From: Anaerobiospirillum thomasii
GTDB lineage: Bacteria; Pseudomonadota; Gammaproteobacteria; Enterobacterales; Succinivibrionaceae
Length of the DNA stretch: 64,000 bases
Assembly: GCF_900445255.1 (NCBI RefSeq)
Contig: NZ_UAPU01000006.1
Span: forward strand, 123,501-187,500
Direction of reading: 5' to 3'
The notes under the pieces were generated by a model. The model was not told the DNA's origin. It was given only the letters and a program-made list of their open reading frames with translations, and did no database searches. This document shows positions 47,237-56,703 of this stretch, one piece after another. The position numbers were made by a program, and so were the translations under genes. The stretch's first letter is position 1; the number at the start of each line of letters is the position of its first letter.

Positions 47237-47336
47237 TTATAATTACCTTTTAAAAGTGGGTATTTTCGCGCCTAGCGCTTCCCTATCCATATATCTCTGG
47301 ATCCGAGTGTCTATTGATAAGACAATAAACCTAATA

Positions 47337-47366
47337 AGTATATCACACTTTTATGGCTTTGATCAA
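47337..47366 (-). promoter_or_regulatory. Promoter of rplKAJL-rpoBC
   Basis: Minus strand TTGATC (47361-47366), 18 bases, TATACT (47337-47342), about 100 bases before rplK. It lies between the IS transposase stop (47398) and rplK, so it is either native or at the IS edge. It must carry the RNA polymerase operon in this strain, since nusG transcription is terminated upstream. Confidence 0.6.
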
Positions 47367-47397
47367 ATTTTTTTAAAAAATTATCATACCCATGAAC

Positions 47398-48834
47398 TTA
47401 AGCCTTGATTGTAACATCAATTTTGTGCGGTATTAAAAAGTCTTTCGTCATATGGTGTGTATTGTAAATTTTATCGACCAGGAGGCTTACGTCCTTTTTA
47501 AGATCTATATCCCTTTGTGATGGTTTAGTTCGCATCATAGAATCTAAAAGACCTTCAAACTTGCTGATCTCATTGTATATTGTAGACTTAGCGCCTTTGA
47601 CCATGGCTTTTAACAATGGTCCTATATCTCTGATAGAGGAAGCCATCTTTAACAGAGATATTTCCCGTTTTTTACGTTGGTCATCTCTTTTCTTTTTCTG
47701 AAGCTGTTTTGCTATAAGCTTTTTGATGAGGTATGAGCCAATACTTGCATAAATAAAGAGCAGGATAATTTCTTTGATGGACGAATTGATAGAGCAGAGG
47801 CTGTTGCTACTTTTAAGTGCTTTAAACATGATCTCGCAGGACCAGCGCGTCCTGTAAGTATCAGCTATAACTGATGCTGCTACACGGCTTGCATCTATGT
47901 TGGTGATGAAATAATTAAATTTATCATCAACAGGATTATAGATACGAATCATCCTTAAAACGGTATCATCGTTAACCTGCACAGCCATATCAACCAGAGG
48001 ATATTTGCTGCCATTTAAGTGCTGACATGGTTTGCATCCTTCAAATTCATGTAACGTGGCTCCGTTGCCATCCATTGCATGAATAATCTTATAGGCGCAA
48101 TTCTCCTTGCCTCTGAATATAAAATAATGCCCCTTGGATATAAGTAGCAAATATAAAGCTTCAGATACATATCCCCTGTCGCACAGATATAACACCTGCT
48201 CATAGATATCTGGTGACAGGTGCTCTCTTTCATTGGCTACAGCCTCCGTAATATCAATATGTGTAGGCATATTGTTTACAATAGAAAACCCCGTATGCAG
48301 TTTAATAGCGGCAGATTTTTTATCAGGGTTGGTCTTGTCAGGATTACGTGTTTTAGCCTTGCAGCTAAAGTTGTCATAGGCTGAGTATCTAAGGGAGATT
48401 TCAGAGCCGTCCACCATGATAATATCATTAACACCGACACTCTGCCTGTAAGCCTCAAGCAGTTTCAGACCAGTTTCATTAGTATCGTCTTTAACAAGCA
48501 TAGAGAGGTTTTCTATAGTATTCTTCATAACTTCAAGCAGTCCCTCTGAACGCAGACGGTTGTGAAGAGCCTTTGAAGATATATCAATGCCAAACATGTC
48601 AGAATAGCACTTATGAAATCCATTTAAAGTAAAGGTTATATTGTTAGAGTTTTGGTTAGTAGAGGCATATGTTAAAAGAGCTGAGAGAAGTTCAGCTATT
48701 GCAACTTTTCTTTGCCTTTTGAGTGTGCCATTTTTTCTGGCAAAATTATTAATAAGCTCTTTGCTGAAGACGGTTAAAATATTTAAGAGTTCAGCTCTTT
48801 GAATATAGAGATTAATTTGAGATAATAAAGACAT
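47398..48834 (-). CDS. IS4-family transposase between rplK and nusG
   Basis: 478 residues from MSLLSQINLYIQRAELL (AAAGGA upstream); a longer reading to 48918 is not used. DDE elements: IIMVDGSEISLRYSAY (first Asp), YLCDRGYVSEALYL (second Asp) and YRTRWSCEIMFKALKSSN, the Y-(2)-R-(3)-E-(6)-K signature of the IS4 group. It is intact and on the same strand as the neighbouring operon. I could not define its inverted ends or a target duplication; the element lies within about 47370-48980. Confidence 0.88.
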   Translation of the reverse strand: MSLLSQINLYIQRAELLNILTVFSKELINNFARKNGTLKRQRKVAIAELLSALLTYASTNQNSNNITFTLNGFHKCYSDMFGIDISSKALHNRLRSEGLLEVMKNTIENLSMLVKDDTNETGLKLLEAYRQSVGVNDIIMVDGSEISLRYSAYDNFSCKAKTRNPDKTNPDKKSAAIKLHTGFSIVNNMPTHIDITEAVANEREHLSPDIYEQVLYLCDRGYVSEALYLLLISKGHYFIFRGKENCAYKIIHAMDGNGATLHEFEGCKPCQHLNGSKYPLVDMAVQVNDDTVLRMIRIYNPVDDKFNYFITNIDASRVAASVIADTYRTRWSCEIMFKALKSSNSLCSINSSIKEIILLFIYASIGSYLIKKLIAKQLQKKKRDDQRKKREISLLKMASSIRDIGPLLKAMVKGAKSTIYNEISKFEGLLDSMMRTKPSQRDIDLKKDVSLLVDKIYNTHHMTKDFLIPHKIDVTIKA

Positions 48835-48980
48835 AGCAAGTTTTCCTTTGTTTGGTTTGGTTTGGTATATTATACCATGGAAACTTGCTATACCCCATAA
48901 AAATCCTTTATAAAACAATCTGTTAGATCGTTTTTAATACTTCTAACAACCTCTTTTTGTATCAGAATTGTATGTTTCCA

Positions 48981-49048
48981 AAAAAATCAAACAAAAAACC
49001 CGCATCGAGGTCTTTTGCACTAATTTTTAGCACGATAGAATGCGGGTT
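48981..49048 (-). terminator. Terminator downstream of nusG
   Basis: Minus strand AACCCGCAT/ATGCGGGTT stem with a ~35-base loop that contains a further short stem, followed by TTTTTTGTTTGATTTTTTTT. It lies 175-240 bases after the nusG stop and would stop secE-nusG transcription before the IS and rplK. Confidence 0.75.
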
Positions 49049-49222
49049 TGCGGAATGATTTTAAGCCAAAAACTTCTGGATTTTAATAAATGCTTAAAAA
49101 TCAAAACTTTACTAAGATCCTAGGTATGAAAAATTATAGAGGCTCTTTGAAAAATTTCTTGAAATTTAACAAATATGGATTATAGGAGGGGGACAGACTG
49201 CCCTAGCAGTCTGTCTAATATA

Positions 49223-49903
49223 TTAGAGATCTTTTTCTACCTGACCAAACTCAAGCTCAACCGGAGTGGCGCGGCCGAAGATGGCAATAGATACTGTAAG
49301 TCTGTTTTTCTCGTAGTCAACCTTCTCAACAGTGCCCACAAAGTCTTTAAAGGCACCGTCGATGGCACGTACTGACTCACCGACCTCAAACATGGTCTTA
49401 GGACGTGGAGATTCCTCAGACTCGCGCAGGCGTGAGAGGATCTTGTTGGCCTCGGCCTCGGTAATTGGCAGTGGTCTGTCAGGAGTTCCACCGATAAAGC
49501 CCAGCACTCTGTCTGTACGCTTTACAAGCTGCCATGAATCTGATGACATGCGCATCTGAATTAAAACATAGCCAGGGAAGAACTTGCGCTCAGACTCGCG
49601 CTTTTTGCCGTCCTTGATTTCCTTGACCTTCTCTTTTGGTACAAGTACTTCACCAAAATCATCCTGCATACCGTGTATGGCAATACGCTCACGCAGTGTG
49701 GCAGCTACTCTCTGCTCATAGCCGGAGAAGGCCTGCACTACATACCAGCGTAATGGTTTTTTCTCAAAGCTGGCCTGCTTGGCAGTCTCTTTGGCAGGAG
49801 ATGCAGGCTTGACCTGCTCTTCCTTTTTCTCCTCTACTTCAGAGCTTTGTGGCAATATAACATCTTCAATACCAGGTAACTGTGCATTATCGAACTCTGA
49901 CAT
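49223..49903 (-). CDS. nusG: Transcription elongation/antitermination factor NusG
   Basis: 226 residues against 181 in E. coli. The NGN domain starts at [18 protein letters not shown]; the KOW domain has [33 protein letters not shown] and ends [18 protein letters not shown]. The first ~48 residues are an acidic/Lys/Pro linker ([16 protein letters not shown]) not present in E. coli. The start has GGAG five bases upstream. It links RNA polymerase to Rho or ribosomes. Confidence 0.97.
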   Translation of the reverse strand: MSEFDNAQLPGIEDVILPQSSEVEEKKEEQVKPASPAKETAKQASFEKKPLRWYVVQAFSGYEQRVAATLRERIAIHGMQDDFGEVLVPKEKVKEIKDGKKRESERKFFPGYVLIQMRMSSDSWQLVKRTDRVLGFIGGTPDRPLPITEAEANKILSRLRESEESPRPKTMFEVGESVRAIDGAFKDFVGTVEKVDYEKNRLTVSIAIFGRATPVELEFGQVEKDL

Positions 49904-49917
49904 GATAGCTCCAAAAA

Positions 49918-50394
49918 TTAAAGGGTTATAGCACGAACAATCTGCAGGAATACAACATCACACAGATAGAGGAATAAGCTTACAAGGCTTACAGCCACAA
50001 AAACAATAATTGTAGTCTGCACAGCTTCAGGACGTGTAGGCCATACTACCTTTTTCAGCTCAATGTATGACTCTCTGGCAAATGACAGAAGCTTGTGGCC
50101 TTTGTTGGTAAAGAGCACAACACCTAAAGCTATAACGATAACTGCAATAACTATGGCAACACGGCCAAGACGCTGCAGTGATGACTCATCAATTACATAG
50201 TGCTGTGTGTAATAGAAGTTACCGCCTATTGCTGCAATTAAAAGAGCAAAAGAAAGCAGCCATAACAGCAGGTTAACAGGCTTTGATACAAAAAGCTCCT
50301 CACCCTTTTTAACCTCTGCGGCCTTGACATTGGCCTTAGGTGCCTTGGTGTTTACAACTTTAGTCTGTTTAGTCTTTGTCTTATTTTCACTCAT
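49918..50394 (-). CDS. secE: Protein translocase subunit SecE
   Basis: 158 residues with three hydrophobic segments (about 41-62, 78-98, 127-150), the gammaproteobacterial three-helix form. The conserved amphipathic [21 protein letters not shown] precedes the last helix. The Lys-rich N-terminus is longer than in E. coli (127 residues). It is 14 bases upstream of nusG, the usual pair. There is no tufB upstream. Confidence 0.96.
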   Translation of the reverse strand: MSENKTKTKQTKVVNTKAPKANVKAAEVKKGEELFVSKPVNLLLWLLSFALLIAAIGGNFYYTQHYVIDESSLQRLGRVAIVIAVIVIALGVVLFTNKGHKLLSFARESYIELKKVVWPTRPEAVQTTIIVFVAVSLVSLFLYLCDVVFLQIVRAITL

Positions 50395-50565
50395 AGTTTA
50401 GATCCTGTGGATTCTAAATCTGTGCCTGAATTTCAGGCCCTTCCATAGTCAACGGGACTTACCCTTTATATAGCAGCAGATGCTGCGATAAAAATTGTGT
50501 ATAACACAATGTTATGCTTTATAAAATAAAAACGCCTGTGGCGCCACGCATGACATTTAACACAC

Positions 50566-50597
50566 AAAAATTTAAAAATACCGCCGGGGTATTTTAT
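50566..50597 (-). terminator. Terminator after the tRNA pair
   Basis: Minus strand AAAATACC/GGTATTTTT stem around a CCGGC-type loop, followed by TTTAAATTTTTG. It separates the tRNA-Tyr/tRNA-Gly transcript from secE. The remaining gap to secE (50395-50560) holds a perfect ATTGTGT-TAT-ACACAAT hairpin and GCCTGAATTTCAGGC, and probably a secE promoter I could not fix. Confidence 0.65.
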
Positions 50598-50691
50598 GCG
50601 ATGTACATTCTAACTTATCCTAATAGATTTTTTAATCTAAATTTATACAATATTTATAAAAAAGATTTAAAAAACTTAAGGGAGATAGAGA

Positions 50692-50766
50692 TGGAGCGGG
50701 CAGCGGGAATCGAACCCGTATCACAAGCTTGGAAGGCTTGGGTAATAACCATTATACGATGCCCGC
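50692..50766 (-). tRNA. glyT: tRNA-Gly (anticodon TCC)
   Basis: Minus strand GCGGGCATCGTATAATGG..., anticodon loop CTTCCAA with TCC, T-arm GGGTTCGAATCC, and encoded 3' CCA. It closely matches E. coli glyT, which holds the same place in the tyrU-glyT-thrT-tufB cluster. Confidence 0.95.
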
Positions 50767-50823
50767 GACATGAAAGCATGTCGGATGACATAAAGTTGGG
50801 CGCAAAGTGAAATGTCTATTAGA

Positions 50824-50908
50824 TGGTGGAGGGAGAAGGATTCGAACCTTCGAAGGCAGAGCCGGCAGATTTACAGTCTGATCCCTTTGGCCACTCGGGA
50901 ACCCCTCC
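50824..50908 (-). tRNA. tyrU: tRNA-Tyr (anticodon GTA)
   Basis: 85 bases with encoded CCA; a long variable arm (CTGCCGGCTCTGCCTTCG region), anticodon loop ACTGTAAATC with GTA, and T-arm GGTTCGAATCC. It lies upstream of tRNA-Gly on the same strand, as in E. coli. Confidence 0.96.
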
Positions 50909-50970
50909 ATTGCGCTAGCCATTACATCAGGCCAACTACTTAAAACGTTTTATCGTCGAAAGCGGAGCCC

Positions 50971-50999
50971 ATTTTAAGGTATTGTTTTTACCTTTGCAA
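50971..50999 (-). promoter_or_regulatory. Stable-RNA promoter of the tRNA-Tyr/Gly operon
   Basis: Minus strand TTGCAA (50994-50999), 17 bases, TAAAAT (50971-50976), then the G+C-rich discriminator GGGCTCCGC typical of stringently controlled promoters. Confidence 0.7.
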
Positions 51000-51251
51000 G
51001 CTTTTTTTTAATTTTTTTTTAAATTTTTCTCATAAAAATTAGTAAACTAGCGCTAATTTTAATATAACATACTGATTTTAAAGGATTATTTACAAATAAT
51101 AATTTTATATATTTTTACTTAAATTTTTGTAATACAGCGTCATCAGACGAACACCCCTTCATAGTATTTATACAAATGTTAAATTTAAATTGTTTTTATT
51201 TTTGAGTATTAAATACTGTATCTGTGTATAACACGTTTAATTTTAGATCTT

Positions 51252-51281
51252 TTGTGTGTATCATGATGTGAATTTTATACT
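51252..51281 (+). promoter_or_regulatory. Predicted promoter of coaA
   Basis: TTGTGT (51252-51257), 18 bases, TATACT (51276-51281), 29 bases before the coaA ATG. The rest of the 50,910-51,309 gap is A+T-rich without other clear sites. Confidence 0.5.
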
Positions 51282-51309
51282 GTACTTATAAACAGGATAT
51301 GGAGTTTTT

Positions 51310-52257
51310 ATGCAAGATACCAAGCAACCATCACCCTATTTTGAATTCAGTCCCGAACAGTGGACCGAATTCTCGCATAAAAAAGAGCGCATCAATCTTA
51401 CCAATGAAGAATTGCAAAAGTGTCTTGCCTATAACGACAATCTGTCTTTAGAGCAGGTTGAAAAAGTCTATATGCCTCTCTCGCGCCTTTTATATCTTTA
51501 CTACAGATCGCGCCATGAAAGATCAACAGTTATTGAGCAGTTTCTAGGCAAGTCCATAGAATCAGCCCCTTTTATTATCTCAATTTCAGGCTCAGTCTCT
51601 GTTGGTAAGACTACAACAGCAAGATTATTACATCATCTTTTAAGCTCCTGGCCATCACAGCCAAAAGTCAGTCTCATCACCACAGACGGCTATCTCTACC
51701 CTAATGCCATATTAGAGGAAAAAGGCATTTTAAATAAAAAAGGCTTTCCAATATCCTATGATGTACATCGTCTGATGCAGTTTTTAATCGATGTCAAAAA
51801 TGGTGTCAGAGATCTTAAAGTACCTGTGTACTCCCATCTTAGCTATGATGTCATACCTAATGAATTCACTGTAGTGGACAGACCTGACATTCTTATTATT
51901 GAAGGAGTCAATGTGCTGCAGAACGGTGCTGACTATCCTGAGATCAGAAACAGTACCTTTATTTCAGATTTTATTGATTTTTCCATCTATGTAGATGCAA
52001 GCGAAGACAATTTAATTACCTGGTACATTGACAGATTTTTAAAACTAAGAGAGAGCACCTTTAATAAAAAAGAGAGCTTTTTCCACCGCTTTGCCGCCAT
52101 ACCTGAGGCCGAGGCCATCTCCCTTGCCAAACTTACCTGGCAGAGCATCAATCATGTCAATCTTGTAGAAAATATTCTGCCCTGCCGCAACAGAGCCAAC
52201 CTCATAATACGCAAGGGCGACAGACATGCTATAGAAAAAATCTATCTGCGTAAATAA
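51310..52257 (+). CDS. coaA: Type I pantothenate kinase
   Basis: 315 residues. P-loop ISGSVSVGKTTTARLLHHL with Lys100; LITTDGYLYPN with the catalytic Asp; VPVYSHLSYDVIP and DILIIEGVNVLQ; SDFIDFSIYVDAS. It phosphorylates pantothenate, the first step to coenzyme A, with ATP, and type I enzymes are inhibited by CoA. It is next to birA (convergent) and the tRNA cluster (divergent), as in E. coli, with ogt interposed. Confidence 0.96.
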   Translation: MQDTKQPSPYFEFSPEQWTEFSHKKERINLTNEELQKCLAYNDNLSLEQVEKVYMPLSRLLYLYYRSRHERSTVIEQFLGKSIESAPFIISISGSVSVGKTTTARLLHHLLSSWPSQPKVSLITTDGYLYPNAILEEKGILNKKGFPISYDVHRLMQFLIDVKNGVRDLKVPVYSHLSYDVIPNEFTVVDRPDILIIEGVNVLQNGADYPEIRNSTFISDFIDFSIYVDASEDNLITWYIDRFLKLRESTFNKKESFFHRFAAIPEAEAISLAKLTWQSINHVNLVENILPCRNRANLIIRKGDRHAIEKIYLRK

Positions 52258-52280
52258 AAAGCTAAGATACACAACAGACA

Positions 52281-52814
52281 ATGACACAAAAGAGCATCTT
52301 GACAACAACCTATAACAATTACGGACTTAATCTGTATTTAGGGCAGTTAGATGATGCTCTTTGTCTTTGTGTCTTTGACAATGAACGCTCACGTGGCAAC
52401 CTGCAGCAACTAAGAACAAAATACAGGCTTGAAACTAAGGAGTGTGAAAGCAGACTGCTCTTTGAGGCTAAAGCTCAGCTTGATGAATATCTGTGCCACA
52501 GACGTACAGCCTTTGATATAAAACTTTTAAAGACAGGCTCGCCCTTTGCTCTTGCTGTTTTAGATGCAGTATCTACCCTTGCCTATGGCACATGCGCAAG
52601 CTATGGCGATATTGCCCGCATCGTCGCCACTGCAGCACATGCCCGCGCCGTAGCCTCGGTACTTAGGCACAATACACTTAATATCTTTATACCCTGCCAC
52701 AGGGTGATCTCCTGTAATGCAAGGCCTGGCGGCTATCAGGGTGGTGAGATGATTAAAAACTTTTTATTAAAGCTTGAGTATGAGCATCTAGTCAATCTGC
52801 AGAATATGCCCTGA
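52281..52814 (+). CDS. ogt: Methylated-DNA-protein-cysteine methyltransferase
   Basis: 177 residues. The active-site PCHRV has Cys139, followed by ISCNARPGGYQGG; the helix-turn-helix segment is YGTCASYGDIARIVATAAHARAVASVL. It is a suicide repair protein that takes the methyl group from O6-methylguanine. It starts 23 bases after coaA and its last 27 bases overlap the birA end on the other strand, so the gene pair is convergent and overlapping. The N-terminal domain is divergent. Confidence 0.92.
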   Translation: MTQKSILTTTYNNYGLNLYLGQLDDALCLCVFDNERSRGNLQQLRTKYRLETKECESRLLFEAKAQLDEYLCHRRTAFDIKLLKTGSPFALAVLDAVSTLAYGTCASYGDIARIVATAAHARAVASVLRHNTLNIFIPCHRVISCNARPGGYQGGEMIKNFLLKLEYEHLVNLQNMP

Positions 52815-53777
52815 CTTTACCTCAACTATCTGAGCATTTTCATCCTTTAAAAGCAGATAGCCCTTGGTACTTAAACCACAGGCCCGACCCTGCAGTATCA
52901 TATCTCCGCTTTTAATGCTTATATGGCGCGAGAGAAGATAGTCATGCTTTTTATAAACCTTAAGGAAAAAAGGCATACCCTCTTCCTCAAAACGTTTTAC
53001 ATATTTTTTAAGCTTATTGATAAGATCAGCTGCAATCTCTGTACGGTTGAGTATACGGCCAGAGGCATCTTTTAGCTCATAGCCCTTACTTTGTAAAAAA
53101 GCATCAAGCGCTGTGGCATTAATCTTGTCATCCTTATAGCTTTTACTATAGACATTAAGACCTATGCCAATAATGGCCAGAATATCTTTTCTGCGAGGCA
53201 CAGACTCAATTAAAATACCTGAAATTTTATGACCTTTGACATAAACATCATTAGGCCACTTTAAAGCCACCTCAAGACCATAGCTCTCAAGAACACGGCA
53301 TATAGTTACAGCAGCCACAAGCGACAGACCAAAGGTATCCTTTATTTTTTTAAAACTAAAGGCACCAGATAAAGTAAGATCGCTGCCTATAGATGTATGC
53401 CAGACATGATCATAGCGGCCACGGCCTTTAGTCTGAATTTCAGCGACAAGAAAATCACCGTTTACAGCATTGTCCTTGTTTCTTACAAACTCAAGATTGG
53501 TAGAATCAACTACATCAATGACAAAGCTGCGGCCACGGCCTAAAGACTTGTGATACAAAAGACCGCTGTCAAGCAGATCCAATCGTCGTGTCAGAGTAAT
53601 AACGTCATCTTTAATTTTTAGAAGATCATCAAAGAGGCGGATATTCTCCACAAGGCATGAGACCTGATCTGCAGTACAGCCAAGACGCTCTGCCATATTA
53701 TCAAGTGACAGCGTATAATCATCTCTTGCATTTAATATGCTCAAAAGAGATACTGCCCGCTCTAGAGATCGCTCCAA
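52788..53777 (-). CDS. birA: Biotin-protein ligase / biotin operon repressor
   Basis: 329 residues. The N-terminal winged helix (MAERLGCTADQVSCLVENIRLFDD) is followed by the ligase domain VVDSTNLEF, QTKGRGRYDHVWHTSIGSDLTLS (biotinyl-AMP loop GRGR), LKWPNDVYVKGHKISGILIES, and a C-terminal SH3-like domain. It biotinylates acetyl-CoA carboxylase BCCP and, with the DNA-binding domain present, may repress bio genes. It overlaps murB by 16 bases, the enterobacterial murB-birA arrangement. Confidence 0.95.
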   Translation of the reverse strand: MERSLERAVSLLSILNARDDYTLSLDNMAERLGCTADQVSCLVENIRLFDDLLKIKDDVITLTRRLDLLDSGLLYHKSLGRGRSFVIDVVDSTNLEFVRNKDNAVNGDFLVAEIQTKGRGRYDHVWHTSIGSDLTLSGAFSFKKIKDTFGLSLVAAVTICRVLESYGLEVALKWPNDVYVKGHKISGILIESVPRRKDILAIIGIGLNVYSKSYKDDKINATALDAFLQSKGYELKDASGRILNRTEIAADLINKLKKYVKRFEEEGMPFFLKVYKKHDYLLSRHISIKSGDMILQGRACGLSTKGYLLLKDENAQIVEVKSGHILQID

Positions 53778-54757
53778 GAAAGCTCTCCTTTTCTGCCATA
53801 GATTCTAACCTCAGGCTCCAAATCTATATCAAAAGTATTTTTTACCTGTGTACATATGTATTTGCCAAGAGCCACAATTTCAAGAGGCTTGGCATTGCCT
53901 CTGTTGACAATAACCAGAGCCTGATGCTCCCAGGTGCCTGCATTGCCGTGGGTTATACCCCTGCACCCTGCTCTGTCAATAAGATAGGCTGCAGGTATTT
54001 TATAATCACCATTATCCTCAACATAATAAGGCATGTCGCTAAAGGACTTTAACAGACACTCAAGAGTGTTTTTATCCACCTTTGGATTTTTAAAAAATGA
54101 GCCGGCATTGCCCACAAGCTTTGGATCAGGCAGTTTCATAGCCCTAAGGCCTATGATTTTATTTCTGACATCCTGTGCAGTACTTACCACATGCTCAGAT
54201 AAACCCTTGTAGTTAAGGCGTGGGGTAAACTCTCTAAAGAGATTTAAATGCACCTTGGTAATAAAGAGTTTTCTGTCCTTGTTATCCTTAAAGTATGAAT
54301 GTCTGTAATCAAAATTACACTCATCGTGTGACATGTTGTAGATAAGGCGGTACTTAAGATCATAGACCTCAAGCGAATTTATAAACTGACCGATCTCCAC
54401 ACCATAGGCCCCCACATTCTGTATAGGAGCTGCACCTACAGTGCCTGGCACAGCAGAGAGATTCTCAAGACCATAGAGATTGGCCTCTAGCAGTCTTACA
54501 ATAAGATCATCTAGCACATAGCCGCCGCCGACATGCACTGAAACTGTGTCACCTTTGTCTTCAATATTAAGATCAAGCAGTCTGTTGATAAGTACAGTGC
54601 CGTCAAAATCCTCTGTAAACAGAACATCTGAGCCTGTACCTAAAATAATGCAGCACTCATCCTCAATCGTGGCAAGCTTTGAAACATCACTTACGATAAT
54701 GCCGTCTTTAGCCTTTACCGCAAGTCCAAAAGTATTGTACAGCTTTAAATCAAACAT
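53762..54757 (-). CDS. murB: UDP-N-acetylenolpyruvoylglucosamine reductase
   Basis: 331 residues, type I MurB. FAD-binding ILGTGSDVLF and LENLSAVPGTVGAAPIQNVGAYG; catalytic region LVGNAGSFFKNP (Ser proton donor) and AAYLIDRAGCRG. It reduces the enolpyruvyl product of MurA to UDP-MurNAc with NADPH. It lies four bases after murA, so consecutive peptidoglycan steps are cotranscribed. Confidence 0.96.
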   Translation of the reverse strand: MFDLKLYNTFGLAVKAKDGIIVSDVSKLATIEDECCIILGTGSDVLFTEDFDGTVLINRLLDLNIEDKGDTVSVHVGGGYVLDDLIVRLLEANLYGLENLSAVPGTVGAAPIQNVGAYGVEIGQFINSLEVYDLKYRLIYNMSHDECNFDYRHSYFKDNKDRKLFITKVHLNLFREFTPRLNYKGLSEHVVSTAQDVRNKIIGLRAMKLPDPKLVGNAGSFFKNPKVDKNTLECLLKSFSDMPYYVEDNGDYKIPAAYLIDRAGCRGITHGNAGTWEHQALVIVNRGNAKPLEIVALGKYICTQVKNTFDIDLEPEVRIYGRKGELSWSDL

Positions 54758-54761
54758 ACTT

Positions 54762-56024
54762 TTATTCTTTTATACGCTCTATGATGCCGCCTATGCCTGC
54801 AAACTTGGTCTCAATGTGCTCATAGCCTCTGTCCATATGATAGATTCTATCAACTATGGTAGTACCTTCTGCTACAAGTCCTGCAATCACAAGACAGGCA
54901 GATGCTCTAAGATCGGTGGCCATAACCTGTGCACCCTTAAGCTTGTCAGTGCCGCGGCATACTACTGTATTACCCTCAATCTTAAGCTTGGCCCCCATAC
55001 GTATAAGCTCAGGCACATGCATAAAACGGTTTTCAAAAATAGTCTCAGTGACAAGTGAGCTGCCGCTGGCAAGTACATTGAGCACAGTAAACTGAGCCTG
55101 CATATCTGTAGGCAGTCCAGGATGCGGAGCTGTGACAATATCAACAGGTTTTATCTCGCGGTTACGCATATCAAGAGTAATGTCTGTGCCATCAACCTCA
55201 ATCAGAGCTCCTGCCTGACGTAATTTTAACAGCACTGCCTCAAGATCATGCGGCAGACATTTATGACAGGTAATATAGCCATGGGTTGCCATAGCTGCAA
55301 TAAGATAGGTGCCTGTCTCAATACGGTCAGCTACAATCTCATGCTCGCCGCCGTGCAGTTTCTCCACACCCTCAATTACAACAGTTGAGCTGCCATCACC
55401 TGAAACCTTAGCGCCCATCATGCGCAGGAAATTGGCCAGATCTACAACCTCAGGCTCTCTGGCTGCATTTTCAATAACAGTGGTACCATCGGCTAAAGCT
55501 GCGGCCATCATCAGATTTTCAGTGCCTGTTACTGACACCTTGTCCATAACAATCTTGGCCCCATGCAGTCTGCCGCCTATGGCCTGAGCTGCAATGTAGC
55601 CCTCATCAAGATTGATATTCGCTCCCATCTCCATAAGACCTTTGACATGCAGATCAACAGGTCTTGCACCAATGGCGCAGCCTCCTGGCAGTGATACTTC
55701 AGCCTCTCCTAAAAAGGCAGTGAGCGGACCTAGTGCCATAATAGAGGCACGCATGGTTTTAACCAGATCATAAGGAGCAACCTTGGAGGTTACAGCTCCA
55801 TCAATGATGTATTCATTATCTGCACTTTTAATGCATGTTTTGCCCAGAATATTCAACAGCTTGATACAGGTATTTACATCTCTAAGATCAGGTACATTCT
55901 TAAGTACAATTTTCTCACTGGTAAGCATAGTGCCCAATAGAATTGGCAGAGCTGCATTTTTAGCTCCTGAAATATTTACCTCTCCTGCCAGTGCCTTGCC
56001 GCCTGTGATTTTAAACTTATCCAC
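54762..56024 (-). CDS. murA: UDP-N-acetylglucosamine 1-carboxyvinyltransferase
   Basis: 420 residues from a GTG at 56024 ([19 protein letters not shown]), which is preceded by GGAAG and gives the E. coli length. An upstream ATG at 56066 would add 14 residues but has no ribosome binding site. The fosfomycin-target Cys lies in [15 protein letters not shown] (about 116), so fosfomycin should bind. It makes the first committed peptidoglycan step. murA next to murB is not the enterobacterial order. Confidence 0.95.
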   Translation of the reverse strand: MDKFKITGGKALAGEVNISGAKNAALPILLGTMLTSEKIVLKNVPDLRDVNTCIKLLNILGKTCIKSADNEYIIDGAVTSKVAPYDLVKTMRASIMALGPLTAFLGEAEVSLPGGCAIGARPVDLHVKGLMEMGANINLDEGYIAAQAIGGRLHGAKIVMDKVSVTGTENLMMAAALADGTTVIENAAREPEVVDLANFLRMMGAKVSGDGSSTVVIEGVEKLHGGEHEIVADRIETGTYLIAAMATHGYITCHKCLPHDLEAVLLKLRQAGALIEVDGTDITLDMRNREIKPVDIVTAPHPGLPTDMQAQFTVLNVLASGSSLVTETIFENRFMHVPELIRMGAKLKIEGNTVVCRGTDKLKGAQVMATDLRASACLVIAGLVAEGTTIVDRIYHMDRGYEHIETKFAGIGGIIERIKE

Positions 56025-56271
56025 TTTAGTTAAACTTCCAATAAATTCTGATACAAAAACAGCCATATTTTAGCGTTTATATGCGCCTGTGTCACTTAAA
56101 AAAGGCCTGGCCGAGGCCAAATAATTATGCCCTTAAGATCAAATACATATAAATAACATACTGATTTATATTATTTTTTATTTATATACAAATATAAACT
56201 TTACTGATAGACTGTAAACATATCACGTATAGATACTATACGCATATCAATTAAAATATAAGGAAAACAAT

Positions 56272-56703
56272 ATGTATTTAACAAATACCAGTCTCAAATC
56301 CGGAGTTGACACCTCTGTTCTTATAACTATTGAAAAGCATAAAACCTCTATAGCTGTTGATGCCGCTATCAGCCGCGAGCATAAATACTACAACATACCG
56401 TGGGGCATAAACCGCATTGTCAGCAATATAGAAAAAAGCGGATATTCAAAGGAGGATGTGCACTCAATTATGTGCTATGGACAGCAAGGCGGCAAAATGG
56501 AGTGCGAGCTCATCAATGTACAGCTGAGCACTCTTTTTTATCAGATACAGCAGTATATAGCGCCTTTTCTGTCAAACTCACACAAGACCCGTATTAAAAT
56601 TACAGGCTGTCTTTTTAGTGACATCAAAAACTGCTTTCACAGCTGCCTTAAAGATTATGACAGCAAGATGCTGGTCAATGTACTGCCGCCTATTGCGTGT
56701 TAA
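56272..56703 (+). CDS. Protein of unknown function
   Basis: 143 residues starting MYLTNTSLKSGVDTSVLITI, with AAGGA seven bases before the ATG. I do not recognise a family. It is soluble, with no signal or membrane segment, six Cys in the second half (MCYGQQGGKMEC, GCLFSDIKNCFHSC) and helical central part. It is divergent from murA and its last 14 bases overlap the metA end. Codon use resembles its neighbours, so it is probably a real gene. Confidence 0.6.
   Translation: MYLTNTSLKSGVDTSVLITIEKHKTSIAVDAAISREHKYYNIPWGINRIVSNIEKSGYSKEDVHSIMCYGQQGGKMECELINVQLSTLFYQIQQYIAPFLSNSHKTRIKITGCLFSDIKNCFHSCLKDYDSKMLVNVLPPIAC

Noticed and set aside
47367..48990. ATACCCATGAACTT (near 47387) and ATACCATGGAAACTT (near 48876) as ends of the IS4 element
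   Set aside because: They are in direct, not inverted, orientation and imperfect; not accepted as IS ends or a target duplication.
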